IMG/VR virus record: IMGVR_UViG_3300036857_000154
Span: 1 to 37,639 of that record
DNA from: a virus
DNA length: 37,639 nucleotides
Direction: 5' to 3' (one strand)
In this document: one piece after another, positions 20,513 through 29,528 of the stretch
Position numbering within the stretch: the stretch's first letter is position 1
How the letters are laid out: each line of letters begins with the position of its first letter
Notes under the pieces: model-generated
Database searches by the model: none
Told to the model about the DNA's origin: nothing
What the model saw: only the letters and a program-made list of their open reading frames with translations
Translations under genes and position numbers: made by a program

Positions 20513-20938
20513 ATGGCAAACGCACTCTATCCGCTCTGGAAACAGGCGCTGATGCAGGAGCTGCCGACCAACAAGTCGCTCGACCAGGGCGATCTCAATG
20601 CGGCGAACGGGTGCTATCTCTCCCTCGTCAACACCGATGTCTACACCTATTCAGACGCGCACCAGTTCTATACCAGCATCGCCGGCGTCATCGGCACGCC
20701 GCAGCTGATCACCGGCGGGACGGTGACCGGACGCATCTTCGCCGGCAATGCCGCCTCTTACACCAATGTCACCGGCGCCAAGGTTGGTGCGCTGGTCATG
20801 GCGCGGCAGAACAGCGGCGCTTCCGGCACCTGGCGCCTGGTGTTGTACGAGGATACCGGGATTGTCGGGCTGCCGATGATTCCCAGTGGGGGCAACATCC
20901 TGGTGACCTGGAATACGCAGGGCATCTTTGGGCTATGA
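20513..20938 (+). CDS. Virion-associated protein (141 aa), unknown
   Basis: I chose ATG 20513; the longer frame from 20420 overlaps the previous gene. The product (ANALYPLWKQALMQELPTNK ... DVYTYSDAHQFYTSIAGVIG ... WRLVLYEDTGIVGLPMIPSG) is beta-rich and ends WNTQGIFGL. Proteins starting 'ANALYPLWKQ' are common phage structural proteins near the tail fibre genes. The exact role is unknown. The stop overlaps the next start (ATGA). Confidence 0.62.
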   Translation: MANALYPLWKQALMQELPTNKSLDQGDLNAANGCYLSLVNTDVYTYSDAHQFYTSIAGVIGTPQLITGGTVTGRIFAGNAASYTNVTGAKVGALVMARQNSGASGTWRLVLYEDTGIVGLPMIPSGGNILVTWNTQGIFGL

Positions 20939-21252
20939 GCAAGGACCCGCTGGATACAACGGGTGCGGAGCGCGAGTTGTTCGACGCGATCACCAAGCTC
21001 GTGTTGGGCAAGCCCCTGTGGGTGGTGCAGTCGGTGGGCATGAACCTGATCGTCAATGCAATCCGGCAGTCGACCGGCACGCGCGTGCTGGCCGAGGCGC
21101 AGTTCAACGAGCTGTTCGGACGCGGGAAGACCGTGCTGCTCGATCAGCACTACGACTCCGTCACCGGGCATCGTCGCAGCGTGTTCCCGTTCACGCAGGT
21201 GATCAAGGCGCCCTTCCACGACGAAGGCAATGTGATCTTCCATGGGAAGTGA
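20935..21252 (+). CDS. Hypothetical protein (105 aa) in tail cluster
   Basis: ATG at 20935 overlaps the previous stop. The product MSKDPLDTTGAERELFDAIT... is helical at first (LWVVQSVGMNLIVNAIRQST), then mixed (FGRGKTVLLDQHYDSVTGHR, FTQVIKAPFHDEGNVIFHGK). No motif recognised; position between connector and fibre genes implies a tail role. Confidence 0.6.
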   Translation: MSKDPLDTTGAERELFDAITKLVLGKPLWVVQSVGMNLIVNAIRQSTGTRVLAEAQFNELFGRGKTVLLDQHYDSVTGHRRSVFPFTQVIKAPFHDEGNVIFHGK

Positions 21253-21255
21253 TGG

Positions 21256-21609
21256 ATGCAGCCGGCGAAACTGGATCTGGATCTTTATCGCGGCGACACC
21301 TGGAAGATGCGCGTCAAGCTGTACGCGCAGAACATGACGCCGATCGATCTGACCGACACGACGGCCAAGGCTCAGATTCGTGACCGACCATCCGGCGACA
21401 CCATCATCCCGCTCGATTGCACAATCACCCTGCCCAACGAGGTCGAGTTGGTGCTCACGGCCGAGAACAGCTTCAAGCTGTCGAACTCTTGCACCGTGTG
21501 GGACCTACAGATCAGCTTCCTCTCGGGCGAGGTGAAGACCCCCCTGGCTGGCCAAGTGTCGGTCACGCCTGACGTGACGGACTCGACCCCGTTCCCTCAA
21601 CCGGTGTGA
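21256..21609 (+). CDS. BppU-like tail/baseplate protein
   Basis: The 117-aa product starts [20 protein letters not shown], followed by [20 protein letters not shown] and a beta-rich end ([20 protein letters not shown]). The D-L-x-x-x-R-G-D-T-(F/W) start with PIDLTG-type strand and A-x-I-R-D is the signature of small beta-sandwich proteins related to the N-terminal domain of BppU. These attach receptor-binding fibres. It directly precedes the collagen-like fibre gene, consistent with an attachment role. Confidence 0.6.
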   Translation: MQPAKLDLDLYRGDTWKMRVKLYAQNMTPIDLTDTTAKAQIRDRPSGDTIIPLDCTITLPNEVELVLTAENSFKLSNSCTVWDLQISFLSGEVKTPLAGQVSVTPDVTDSTPFPQPV

Positions 21610-21616
21610 GGGGGCG

Positions 21617-23647
21617 ATGGCACTGGACGAGACCGTCGAGATCATCAGTCTGGAGGTCACCGCCTTCCTGGTGGAAGCGGAGCTGCTGTTTACGCCCGGT
21701 CCCGAGTTTGTCGAGGTCGAGGTCGACATCGGCCCGGTTGGCCCGCAAGGGCCGGTAGGGCCGACGGGGCCGCAGGGCGCGACTGGGGCAACCGGTCCGC
21801 AGGGTGACACCGGCCCGCAGGGTGCGCAGGGTGTGGTTGGTCCAGGAGGCCCGGCAGGTCCGCAGGGCGCGACCGGTGCGACCGGTCCAACTGGGCCGCA
21901 GGGTGATACCGGCCCACAAGGGCCGCAGGGTGTTCCTGGTACGCCCGGCGCAACCGGTGCAACCGGTGCAACCGGGCCGACTGGTCCGGGTGTCGCGACC
22001 GGCGGCGCGGCCGGGCAGATACTCACCAAGAACAGCGCGACCGACTTCGATACCTCGTGGCAGACGCCGGGCGGCGGCGGCAACGTCTCCAACAGCGGCA
22101 CGCCGGTTGCCGGTCAGGTCGCCGAGTGGGTCGACGCCACGCACATCGCGGGCGTCAGCACCTACGCGAAGCTCGCCTCGCCCGCGCTGACTGGCAATCC
22201 GACAGCACCGACGCCAACCGCAGGCGACAACGACACCTCGATCGCGACCACTGCCTTTGTCACGACTGCCGACAACGCGGTGAAGACGCAGCTCATCGGC
22301 ACTGCCAGCACTGGCATGGACACGATGGGGGAGATCGAGAACTTCATCCAAGCCAACATCATGCCCACGCTGGGCAACAAGGCCGACATCTTCTCGCCGA
22401 CCTTCACCGGAGACCCGAAGGCACCGACACCGGCCACTGCCGACAACGACACCAGCGTCGCGACCACGGCGTTCGTGAAGGCGCAGGGCTACGCCACGAC
22501 GGCATCGCTCGGCAGCTACGTGCTGAAAGCCGGCGACACCATGACGGGCGCGCTGACCGTTCAGCCAGCTGGCAGCAACGACAACATCCAGATAACGGCG
22601 ATTACGAGCCAAGCCAGGATCATGGCTCGCGGCACCAGTACGAATGTGCCGGTGGTCTACTCCACGCAAGGTGCGGGGGGACATAGCTTCTATACGAATG
22701 GCTTCACTGACTTGCAGGTTGCGATCATTCCCGGCGGTACTACTACTGCCAACTATATTCAGATTGCCGGTGGCACCGGCAACAACCTCGCAAGGTCGGA
22801 TGGCGGGGCGCTTACCGTTGTCAACGCCAACCTGACTGGTGCGCCGAATGCGGTAACGCCTGCCCTCGGGGACAACAGCACAAGGGTCGCTACGACCGCG
22901 TGGGTCACCGGCAATTCTGCCGGTACCTACGGCGTGCGCGGGCTGAGCGGTTTCACTACCTCGACCGTCGCCACACTTAGTTACAATAGCGCTTGCTTGG
23001 CCAATGCAGCCAGCCAAACCGCCGTCATCGGTACCGCGACGCTCACCATTAACACCACGGCTGCGGTCGGCGCCAACGGTCCAGACGCCACGCTACCGGC
23101 GTCCGGTGACATCCACTTCTATGCGATCTGGAATGGCAGCACGCTGTCCGGCTTGTGTTCGGTGACGGCGCCGCCCACTGGGCCTGCACTGCCAAGCGGC
23201 TATACCCACTGGTGCTACCTCACCACGGTCAAGCGCGCGAGCAGCGCACTCGCCATCGTTGCCGTGCGCGGTGATTGGGTCACCTATCAGCTGGCGCCCG
23301 CTGCACTGAGCGCTGGTAATCCCGGCGGGTCGTGGACTTCGCTCAATGTATCGGCAGCGGTTCCGGCGAACGCCACTAATATGATGGTCAGCTTGAGCGC
23401 CCAGGCCGTAGCAAGCGGCGCAGGTGCGTTGATCACTTTCCTTCTCGGTTGGACAAGTGGGAACGCCTATGCGCAGATACCGGTGTACACCCAAGCTGGG
23501 ACTATCAATGTCATGGGCACCTGGGGTGGCCTCATGCCGAATGTGAGCCAGACCATCTGGTACAACTACAACATCGGCGGTGGCACGTTCACAGGCAGTG
23601 CCATGAACATCTACATCCAGGGGTATCAGGTACCTAACACTTCGTAG
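21617..23647 (+). CDS. Tail fibre with collagen-like repeats and receptor-binding C-terminus
   Basis: The 676-aa protein has an N-terminal attachment part, then a Gly-x-y collagen-like segment (residues ~38-124, [20 protein letters not shown]...). Three repeats of the type TGxPxAPTPxxxDNDTSxATTAFV follow (around residues 195, 255 and 410), as in many trimeric phage fibres. The last ~180 residues ([49 protein letters not shown]) match the C-terminal domain of the 8449-9585 protein. It probably trimerises and binds the host surface. The collagen part is the most repetitive DNA of the plus-strand cluster. Confidence 0.85.
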   Translation: MALDETVEIISLEVTAFLVEAELLFTPGPEFVEVEVDIGPVGPQGPVGPTGPQGATGATGPQGDTGPQGAQGVVGPGGPAGPQGATGATGPTGPQGDTGPQGPQGVPGTPGATGATGATGPTGPGVATGGAAGQILTKNSATDFDTSWQTPGGGGNVSNSGTPVAGQVAEWVDATHIAGVSTYAKLASPALTGNPTAPTPTAGDNDTSIATTAFVTTADNAVKTQLIGTASTGMDTMGEIENFIQANIMPTLGNKADIFSPTFTGDPKAPTPATADNDTSVATTAFVKAQGYATTASLGSYVLKAGDTMTGALTVQPAGSNDNIQITAITSQARIMARGTSTNVPVVYSTQGAGGHSFYTNGFTDLQVAIIPGGTTTANYIQIAGGTGNNLARSDGGALTVVNANLTGAPNAVTPALGDNSTRVATTAWVTGNSAGTYGVRGLSGFTTSTVATLSYNSACLANAASQTAVIGTATLTINTTAAVGANGPDATLPASGDIHFYAIWNGSTLSGLCSVTAPPTGPALPSGYTHWCYLTTVKRASSALAIVAVRGDWVTYQLAPAALSAGNPGGSWTSLNVSAAVPANATNMMVSLSAQAVASGAGALITFLLGWTSGNAYAQIPVYTQAGTINVMGTWGGLMPNVSQTIWYNYNIGGGTFTGSAMNIYIQGYQVPNTS

Positions 23648-23655
23648 GAGGAAAC

Positions 23656-23967
23656 ATGGCTCTAACCTATGAACAAAGCGCGGCGCTGATGAATGATCAG
23701 GCCTTCCGCAACCGGGTCAAGGTCGCGTGCCTGCACTACGCCGAGTACATCGCGGGCGAAGCGACGAGCACGCCTGCACACAACACGCGCTTCAAGTGGG
23801 CGCAGGAGGTCTTCAACAACCCGGATGGTACTGCCGCCCAGGTCACGCCCGCTACCGTGATGGATGCCGCCGTACAGGGCGCGGACCTGACCCCGGAAGG
23901 TGATTCGACGCTCGATGACGCTGGGCTGCAGAGCGCGGTGGAGACCACCATCAACAAGATGATGTGA
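23656..23967 (+). CDS. Small conserved tail-cluster protein (103 aa)
   Basis: ATG at 23656 follows GGAGGAAAC. The product MALTYEQSAALMNDQAFRNR, then HNTRFKWAQEVFNNPDGTAA and GLQSAVETTINKMM is helical at both ends. Such proteins, about 100 aa, recur beside fibre genes in podophages and may be connectors. No function is known to me. Confidence 0.65.
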   Translation: MALTYEQSAALMNDQAFRNRVKVACLHYAEYIAGEATSTPAHNTRFKWAQEVFNNPDGTAAQVTPATVMDAAVQGADLTPEGDSTLDDAGLQSAVETTINKMM

Positions 23968-23968
23968 C

Positions 23969-24277
23969 ATGGCCCTCGTCTACGCCTACGAGCCCGAATA
24001 CCGCAAGGCCGGCTGGTTCGACAACAGCGCGCGCACGGCGCCTCAGTGGTTCGATCGCGATCTGGTCGAGGATCCGCCGAAGAACCTGATGATATTCGCG
24101 CCAGACCTGTTCCTGGATGACGATATCTTCTTCGCGGACGCGCACGCGCCATTCATCCGGGTCGAGCTCCTTCCTGCACTGTTCGACGACGCCGATCTGT
24201 TCTTCATCCCGTCCAGCGTCAGGGCGCTTGATGTGCCGGACCAGATGCTACGTAATGAAGTATGGAGGGTGAGGTGA
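23969..24277 (+). CDS. Small protein sharing YEPxYxxxGW motif with the nozzle protein
   Basis: ATG at 23969; 102 aa. The start (YAYEPEYRKAGWFDNSARTA, then PQWFDRDLVED) matches a segment inside the 25910-28747 protein (LYEPQYKAPGWYEDSGLMPI, SWFDRDLAAE). The rest (LFLDDDIFFADAHAPFIRVE) is rich in Phe/Asp. Its stop overlaps the HNH gene's GTG start. It may be a separate copy of the inserted domain's leading strand; function unknown. Confidence 0.6.
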   Translation: MALVYAYEPEYRKAGWFDNSARTAPQWFDRDLVEDPPKNLMIFAPDLFLDDDIFFADAHAPFIRVELLPALFDDADLFFIPSSVRALDVPDQMLRNEVWRVR

Positions 24278-24783
24278 TCACACTCGAACGGCTGCGCGAG
24301 GTCCTGGAGTACAACCCGGAGAGTGGGGTCTGGGTGTGGCGTGCCTGCACAGGGTCTGGCGGCGTGGGGGGATGGAAGGCGAAGCCGGGGAAGATTGCGG
24401 GATCGCTCGATAACAACGGCTATGTCGTCATTTGTATCGATCGTGCGATCTACAAGGCTCACCGATTGGCGTGGCTCTACATGACCGGGTCGTGGCCGCG
24501 CAGCACGATCGATCACATCAATCTTGAACCCGCCGACAATCGCTGGGTCAATCTGCGGGAGGCCACCTACAGTCAGAACAATGCGAATCGGAAACTGGTG
24601 TCTCTCAATAAGAGCGGACTGAAGGGAGTGAGTTGGGACAAGCGGGCCGGGAGATGGAGGGCGCAAAGTTCGGCAGGAGGGCGGTCTGTGTATCTCGGTC
24701 TCTATGACACGAAAGAAGAAGCCAGTGCAGCTTATCGTGCCTGGGCCAAGGAAACCTTTGGTGAGTTTTATTACGAGCAATAG
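24274..24783 (+). CDS. AP2-HNH homing endonuclease (169 aa)
   Basis: I chose GTG 24274, placed 5 nt after GGAGGGTGAG and overlapping the previous stop (GTGA); ATG 24262 is the longer alternative. The N-terminal part VLEYNPESGVWVWRACTGSG is followed by the HNH core AHRLAWLYMTGSWPRSTIDH, then INLEPADNRWVNLREAT. An AP2 segment follows (SGLKGVSWDKRAGRWRAQSS ... YLGLYDTKEEASAAYRAWAK). Codons are less GC-rich than in neighbours. Its 3' end lies where the next gene's start codon should be. Confidence 0.87.
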   Translation: MITLERLREVLEYNPESGVWVWRACTGSGGVGGWKAKPGKIAGSLDNNGYVVICIDRAIYKAHRLAWLYMTGSWPRSTIDHINLEPADNRWVNLREATYSQNNANRKLVSLNKSGLKGVSWDKRAGRWRAQSSAGGRSVYLGLYDTKEEASAAYRAWAKETFGEFYYEQ

Positions 24784-24792
24784 GAGGCGGCC

Positions 24793-25122
24793 ATCTACCT
24801 GGGCAGGGACTACTCACCGCAGGAGTTTGGCGAGTCAGAGGTGTTCGGGCTCGACTTCGCCAACGACGTCGACCACAACGAGCAGCTGACAACTTCGGCC
24901 TGGACGATTGCGGTGGTGCAGGGCGCCGACCCTAATCCAGCGGTGCACCTGGAGGGGCCACCGAAGGTGGTGGTGCCATTTGGCAGCACCGCGAAGACTG
25001 CAACCATCCAGCGCATCGGCGGCCTGTGGCCGGACGTCACCTACAAGGTGGAGGCGATCGTCATCACCGACCGCGGCAACACCAAGAGCCTGTGGACACA
25101 CATCCGAGGGGTGAACTCGTGA
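24793..25122 (+). CDS. Small beta-rich tail protein with missing or AUC start
   Basis: The frame IYLGRDYSPQEFGESEVFGL continues as DFANDVDHNEQLTTSAWTIA and ends WTHIRGVNS. Relatives usually begin with Met just before the I-Y-L-G segment. Here AGGAGG (24782-24787) is followed after 5 nt by ATC (24793); the nearest standard start is GTG at 24841, which would lose ~16 conserved-looking residues and lacks a ribosome-binding site. The upstream HNH gene ends at 24783. Either an AUC start is used or the HNH insertion removed the Met codon. The fold looks like a small beta-sandwich (YKVEAIVITDRGNTKSLWTH). Confidence 0.6.
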   Translation: MYLGRDYSPQEFGESEVFGLDFANDVDHNEQLTTSAWTIAVVQGADPNPAVHLEGPPKVVVPFGSTAKTATIQRIGGLWPDVTYKVEAIVITDRGNTKSLWTHIRGVNS

Positions 25123-25910
25123 CGTATGACCAGATCATCGAGGCTCTGCAGGTGCTGGGTGCGATCCCGCTCAATAGCGAGGACACCAACTTCCAGCGCA
25201 TCGTGCCGGCGATGTTCCACTACGCCGATGGGCGCATCTATCGCGAGCTTGCGTTCCTGGCCACGGATGTCATCACGCCGGTGCCGCTGACTGCGATGGA
25301 GCGCGAGGTAGCGCTGCCGCTCAACATCCTGACCGTGCGCTCGATCGGGGTGTGCTCACCGTCTGGCGCGCCTAGCCGCAACTCCCGCAGGTTCTATCCC
25401 GAGCGCATCTCGCCGGAGGCGCTGGACCTATTTTGGCCGCAGCCCAACTTCAAGCCGGCGATGCCGAGGAAGTACGCTCTTATCGGAACCAGAGTGCCGC
25501 CTTCGACGCAACCCAATCCGTCGCCACCTGGCACGCAACCGTTGCCGCCGATCTATTTCCCGGAGACGTTCTCCTACGTTGTGCGCTTCATGCCGTCGCC
25601 TGACCGCGCCTACACTATGGAGGTGTTCGGCGGCGTCGAGCCGGAGATCCTGTCTCCGACCAATCCCGAGACGTTCCTGAGCCGCTACTACAACGAGTTG
25701 TTCATCGCCTGCTGCATGGTTTACATCACCGGCTATCAGCGTGATTACGGTGCGCAGGCGGATGACCCGCAGCGCGCGGTGAGCTGGGAGGGGCAGTATC
25801 AGACGCTCAAGGCCGGCGTTGCATCCGAGGCCGGCAGGCTGCGCGGCGAGGGGCCGGGCTTCACGCCATTGCCGCCGGCACAGCAGGCGCAGCAGCCGAG
25901 GTCACCCTGA
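25119..25910 (+). CDS. Tail tubular/adaptor-like protein (T7 gp11-type)
   Basis: GTG at 25119 overlaps the preceding stop (GTGA); the open frame back to 25026 is not used. The 263-aa protein starts TYDQIIEALQVLGAIPLNSE, with YADGRIYRELAFLATDVITP, a Pro-rich insertion (STQPNPSPPGTQPLPPIYFP) and a helical C-terminal part (FLSRYYNELFIACCMVYITG, then WEGQYQTLKAGVASEAGRLR). This fits podophage tail tubular A/adaptor proteins that bind the portal. It precedes the nozzle gene, as in T7- and P22-like tails. Confidence 0.65.
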   Translation: MTYDQIIEALQVLGAIPLNSEDTNFQRIVPAMFHYADGRIYRELAFLATDVITPVPLTAMEREVALPLNILTVRSIGVCSPSGAPSRNSRRFYPERISPEALDLFWPQPNFKPAMPRKYALIGTRVPPSTQPNPSPPGTQPLPPIYFPETFSYVVRFMPSPDRAYTMEVFGGVEPEILSPTNPETFLSRYYNELFIACCMVYITGYQRDYGAQADDPQRAVSWEGQYQTLKAGVASEAGRLRGEGPGFTPLPPAQQAQQPRSP

Positions 25911-28747
25911 TGGCCCTGGTTAAGCCCCAGGCACAGCCAGGATTCCTCGCACAGGCGACCCAGGTACAGGCCGCCGGCGGCTGGTACGCCGGCAACCTGG
26001 TGCGCTGGCGCACAACCCTTCTGGAGAAGATGGGCGGCTGGCGCCGGCTGATCGACGACGCGCTGCCCAGCATCATCCGCCGCTTCCACGCCTGGCTCGA
26101 CCTCGACAATCGCAAGAACCTGTTGGTGGCGACCGATACCGGCGTGAACCTGGTTGTGCAGGACACGCTCTACGGGCTCGGCCGGGCCTCCGACCTGCAG
26201 GGCGGCTTTAATCCGGCGCTGGGGCCGACCGGGGCGACTACGTTTACCGTTGCCAACGGGTCGACCGAGGTGACGGTGAACACGCCCGTCATCGCCAATC
26301 CTGGCACGAGCTTCTTCGTACGGATCCCGATCTCGATCGGCGGCCGCATCCTCGCTGCCGGCACGCTGTTCCAGGTGAAAGCAGCCGTGCCCGGCGGCTT
26401 CACCTTCGATATGCCGATGCCGGCGCTGGCGGCGGAGGCCGGCACCTACGGCATCCCGCTGCTAACCAACGATATCGTCAACGGCTTCACCGTCACCTGG
26501 AAGGCGCATGGTCTGAGCGCCGGTGCGCCGCTTCGCCTGACGCAAGAGACGGTGCTGCGCGTGGGGGTGCCCGGTACCTGGGAGGAGGTCAACTTCGCGG
26601 CGCCGGCCGGCACCCTCGGTGTCGTTGCCACGGTGGTGGACGTCGATCACTTCACCTTCCTGATGGGGCCGTACGGCACCGGCGATGGTCTCGGTGGCGT
26701 CACCCACCAGGTCTATGCCGGGAGCTCGCTCGGCTCCGCGGTCACGGACCGGATTGGTGCGGTCATCGGGCTGGGTATCCAGCGTCCGCTGGGCAATCCG
26801 CAGCGCAGCACCTGGTTCCTGGGTAACATGGGCCAGGACGGGCTGGTGCTGGCCTCGGGCGGACCGCTGGAGGTGTACAAGCCGCCGATCACCAACGGGC
26901 CGTTCCTCACGGTTGTCGGCGGCGGTTCGCCGGCGACCGCGCCGCAGAAGAGCAACGGCTTTATCATCGGCATGCCGCAGGCGCAGGTGATCCTGTTCGG
27001 CAGCGAGCCGATCATGGGTACGGGGGTGCAGGACCCGTTGCTGATCCGCTGGTCGGACATCGGCACCTATGACAGCTACACGGCGGCGGTGGATAACCAG
27101 GCCGGCAGTTACCGGCTCTCGCGCGGCGCGCGCATCGTCGGGGCAATCCAGGGGCCGCAGGCGGCGCTGATCCTGACCGATACCGATCTCTGGCTCATGA
27201 GCTACATCGGGCCGCCGCTGATCTACGGCTTCACCATCATGGGCGAGGGCTGCGGGCTGGTCGCACCACACGCCATCGGCGTGCTCGGGCGCATCGCGGT
27301 CTGGCAGGGGCTGAAGAACTTCTGGCGGTTCGGCGACAGCTCGGCGCAGCCGGTGCCGTGTACGGTGTGGGATTACATCTTCGAGGACATCGATACCGTC
27401 AACATCAACAAGTGCCACGCCGCGCCCAACTCGACCACCAACGAGCTCGCGTTCTACTTCCCCTCCAAGCAGACGGTGTTCAATGTCGGCGACCAGGACG
27501 AGGGCAACCTGCTGCTGTTCTCGGGGGACATGTCCGACTTCGGCGGATGGTCGACCACCAATGCGGTGGTGCAGAGTTTCAGCCAGCTGATCGAGACGCT
27601 CTATCTGTACGAACCGCAGTACAAGGCGCCGGGCTGGTACGAGGACTCCGGCCTCATGCCGATCAGCTGGTTTGACCGCGATCTGGCGGCGGAGATCGGC
27701 GACATCATCTACGCGCCGGACGGAACGGCGTCAGCCTTCCTGGTCTCGGAGACCGCGGTTGACGGCGCACACTCGCTCTCGCAATCGATCATCAAGGTCG
27801 GCGAGCGCGCCACCTACACCTTGTCGGTCTACGCGCACGACACCTCGTCGCGGAACCTGACGCTGCGCGGTGTATCTGGCCAGGATGGCGCCTATGCCAC
27901 ATTCAACACCGCTACCGGCGCTCTTCTCGGGTACGGCGTGACATCGGCCCGCTTCACCGTGATCAGCGCGGCGATGCTGCCAGACGACTTTGGTGAGGGT
28001 ACCGCAACCTGGCGGCGCTATACGCTGACGTTCACCAGCGACGATGACCAGGAGCTGGAGGCGTTCTTCAACCTCGGCGGCCCGGTCCTCAACTACATGG
28101 GCGACGTCTCGAAGGGGATTGTGCTCTGGGGGCCGCAGCTGGTGCATGGCCCTGATCCGCTACCCTACCAAGAGACTACCGGCCTGCCGCAGCAGAACGA
28201 GACCCGGCGTTACGTCAAGGTCAACATGGCGGAGAACGGCGCCTGGGATAGCGGGAAGCTCGGGCGCTCGGCCTGGCTCGACGTCAGCATCTGGGGTACC
28301 CCGCTGGGCGGAGATATCACGCCGATCGGGCCGCCGGTCGAGGAGCTGCTGCGCCCGATAACGCCGCAGCCGCCGCGCAACCTGATCCAGCAGCACGAGA
28401 TCGGCCACGACGACGACGGACTGCCGATGATCGGGGTGTTTGCCGAGACCGGCTACACCGAGCTCAGCAGCGGCAACATCGTCATGCTGGTCGACCAGGT
28501 GCATCCGGACATGAAGTGGTTCGGCCGGGGCGGCGCGGTCAACGTGTCGTTGCGGGCGGCGAATTATCCACAAGGGCCGAAGCACCTGTACGGGCCGTAT
28601 TCGATGACATCGAGCACGCAATGGTTCGACCCGCGAGTGCGCGCGCGTTATGTGGCGGTGCGCTATGACTGGGCGCCGGTGCTCGGATTCTCGGCGCGCG
28701 TCGGCGCGACCACCTTCAACGTCAAGCCGGCCGGGCGGTTGCCGTGA
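25910..28747 (+). CDS. Tail nozzle/hub protein (P22 gp10 / T7 gp12-like) with inserted domain
   Basis: The 945-aa protein begins with VKPQAQPGFLAQATQVQAAG and GGWYAGNLVRWRTTLLEKMG, a start typical of podophage tail hub/nozzle proteins. A beta-propeller-like middle follows (KSNGFIIGMPQAQVILFGSE, LLIRWSDIGTYDSYTAAVDN). Residues ~561-761 (from YLYEPQYKAPGWYEDSG through AHSLSQSIIKVGERATYTLS to GIVLWGPQLVHGPD) look like an inserted jelly-roll, carbohydrate-binding-type domain. The C-terminal part returns to the hub fold and ends with basic strands. It would form the tail tube tip. Start and stop overlap both neighbours. Confidence 0.72.
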   Translation: MALVKPQAQPGFLAQATQVQAAGGWYAGNLVRWRTTLLEKMGGWRRLIDDALPSIIRRFHAWLDLDNRKNLLVATDTGVNLVVQDTLYGLGRASDLQGGFNPALGPTGATTFTVANGSTEVTVNTPVIANPGTSFFVRIPISIGGRILAAGTLFQVKAAVPGGFTFDMPMPALAAEAGTYGIPLLTNDIVNGFTVTWKAHGLSAGAPLRLTQETVLRVGVPGTWEEVNFAAPAGTLGVVATVVDVDHFTFLMGPYGTGDGLGGVTHQVYAGSSLGSAVTDRIGAVIGLGIQRPLGNPQRSTWFLGNMGQDGLVLASGGPLEVYKPPITNGPFLTVVGGGSPATAPQKSNGFIIGMPQAQVILFGSEPIMGTGVQDPLLIRWSDIGTYDSYTAAVDNQAGSYRLSRGARIVGAIQGPQAALILTDTDLWLMSYIGPPLIYGFTIMGEGCGLVAPHAIGVLGRIAVWQGLKNFWRFGDSSAQPVPCTVWDYIFEDIDTVNINKCHAAPNSTTNELAFYFPSKQTVFNVGDQDEGNLLLFSGDMSDFGGWSTTNAVVQSFSQLIETLYLYEPQYKAPGWYEDSGLMPISWFDRDLAAEIGDIIYAPDGTASAFLVSETAVDGAHSLSQSIIKVGERATYTLSVYAHDTSSRNLTLRGVSGQDGAYATFNTATGALLGYGVTSARFTVISAAMLPDDFGEGTATWRRYTLTFTSDDDQELEAFFNLGGPVLNYMGDVSKGIVLWGPQLVHGPDPLPYQETTGLPQQNETRRYVKVNMAENGAWDSGKLGRSAWLDVSIWGTPLGGDITPIGPPVEELLRPITPQPPRNLIQQHEIGHDDDGLPMIGVFAETGYTELSSGNIVMLVDQVHPDMKWFGRGGAVNVSLRAANYPQGPKHLYGPYSMTSSTQWFDPRVRARYVAVRYDWAPVLGFSARVGATTFNVKPAGRLP

Positions 28748-29004
28748 GCAAGGCGGACATCATCGTCCAATCACAGCTGGCGATGGCGCAGGCGATCTTC
28801 GCCATGGCTGAGCATCTGCAGAACTCGACCGGGATGCAGCTCACGCCAGTGGTGTTCGACGAGGTGCCGGATGCAGCGCTCGGGCAGCTTGCCACCATCA
28901 GCGACAGCACAACGAATACGCCGGGCGCGGTGGTGGCGGGCGGCGGCGCCTTCAGTGTGCTGGCGTGGTACAACGGCACAGCCTGGAAGGTGGTGGCGGC
29001 ATGA
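28744..29004 (+). CDS. Small virion-associated protein (86 aa)
   Basis: GTG at 28744 overlaps the previous stop (GTGA). N-terminal helix SKADIIVQSQLAMAQAIFAM, C-terminal beta part (VLAWYNGTAWKVVAA) with a short Y-N-G-T-x-W-K motif often seen at the ends of small phage proteins around fibre genes. Coupled by ATGA to the next gene. Function unknown. Confidence 0.6.
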   Translation: MSKADIIVQSQLAMAQAIFAMAEHLQNSTGMQLTPVVFDEVPDAALGQLATISDSTTNTPGAVVAGGGAFSVLAWYNGTAWKVVAA

Positions 29005-29189
29005 CGTTTCAGGATCCGGCAACGCAGCTGACGCCCGATCAGATTGCAGAGGTGATTGATCGGCACGGCATGGGCTGGGTTGACCAGTTCAACCAGCATC
29101 TGCAGCTGACGGTGCGTGCGCTGCACACCCTCCATTCTGCGTTCGACAGCAAGTTTCCGCGTCATGGGCATGTGAGCGGAGGGCTGTGA
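29001..29189 (+). CDS. Hypothetical small protein (62 aa)
   Basis: ATG 29001 overlaps the previous stop. TFQDPATQLTPDQIAEVIDR, then HLQLTVRALHTLHSAFDSKF form two helices, ending HGHVSGGL. Short partner of the preceding protein. The stop overlaps the next start (TGATG). No family recognised. Confidence 0.55.
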   Translation: MTFQDPATQLTPDQIAEVIDRHGMGWVDQFNQHLQLTVRALHTLHSAFDSKFPRHGHVSGGL

Positions 29190-29452
29190 TGAATGAGATG
29201 TTGGATGAGTATCTGACCAGGGTGTACCAGCGTGATATCCTCGGCGAATCAGTGAGGGTGGAGATGCCGGCGCCCGATCCACAGCTCCTCTCAGACGTCA
29301 AGGCTAGGATCGCGAAGATCGATGCCTTGCGTCTCGGCTCCAACCTCGCCAATCGCGACTTCGTAAGCTACCAGAATCGGCGCGCGCTGACGGCGTTGCT
29401 GGTGCGGCTGGAGGCGCAGCAAGCACAAGCGGGGGCGGAGGATGCCCCTTAG
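29189..29452 (+). CDS. Hypothetical helical protein (87 aa)
   Basis: ATG 29189 overlaps the preceding stop and follows GCGGAGGGC. NEMLDEYLTRVYQRDILGES leads into APDPQLLSDVKARIAKIDAL and a C-terminal helix (NRRALTALLVRLEAQQAQAG). Probably a small scaffold or chaperone for the giant protein that follows. This is inference from position only. Confidence 0.55.
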   Translation: MNEMLDEYLTRVYQRDILGESVRVEMPAPDPQLLSDVKARIAKIDALRLGSNLANRDFVSYQNRRALTALLVRLEAQQAQAGAEDAP

Positions 29453-29528
29453 AGATATAGCGGACACGCTCGCCTCTCTGCCTGTGTCGATGGAGCAGAT
29501 TCTGGCGGAGGTCGGCCATGCCGCTTAA
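29442..29528 (+). CDS. Possible 28-aa peptide
   Basis: ATG at 29442 follows GGCGGAG and overlaps the end of the preceding gene. MPLRDIADTLASLPVSMEQI, then LAEVGHAA is a plausible amphipathic helix. It overlaps the start of the giant gene (29518) by 11 bp. Coupled reading frames on both sides favour a real gene, but length is small. Confidence 0.4.
   Translation: MPLRDIADTLASLPVSMEQILAEVGHAA

Noticed and set aside
20420-20938. Longer start for the 20513 gene
   Set aside because: The extra N-terminal residues overlap the preceding gene and are Arg/Ser/Pro-rich. ATG 20513 gives the family-like start.
21730-21990. GC-rich tandem repeat as a separate non-coding element
   Set aside because: It is fully explained by the in-frame collagen Gly-x-y repeats of the tail fibre.
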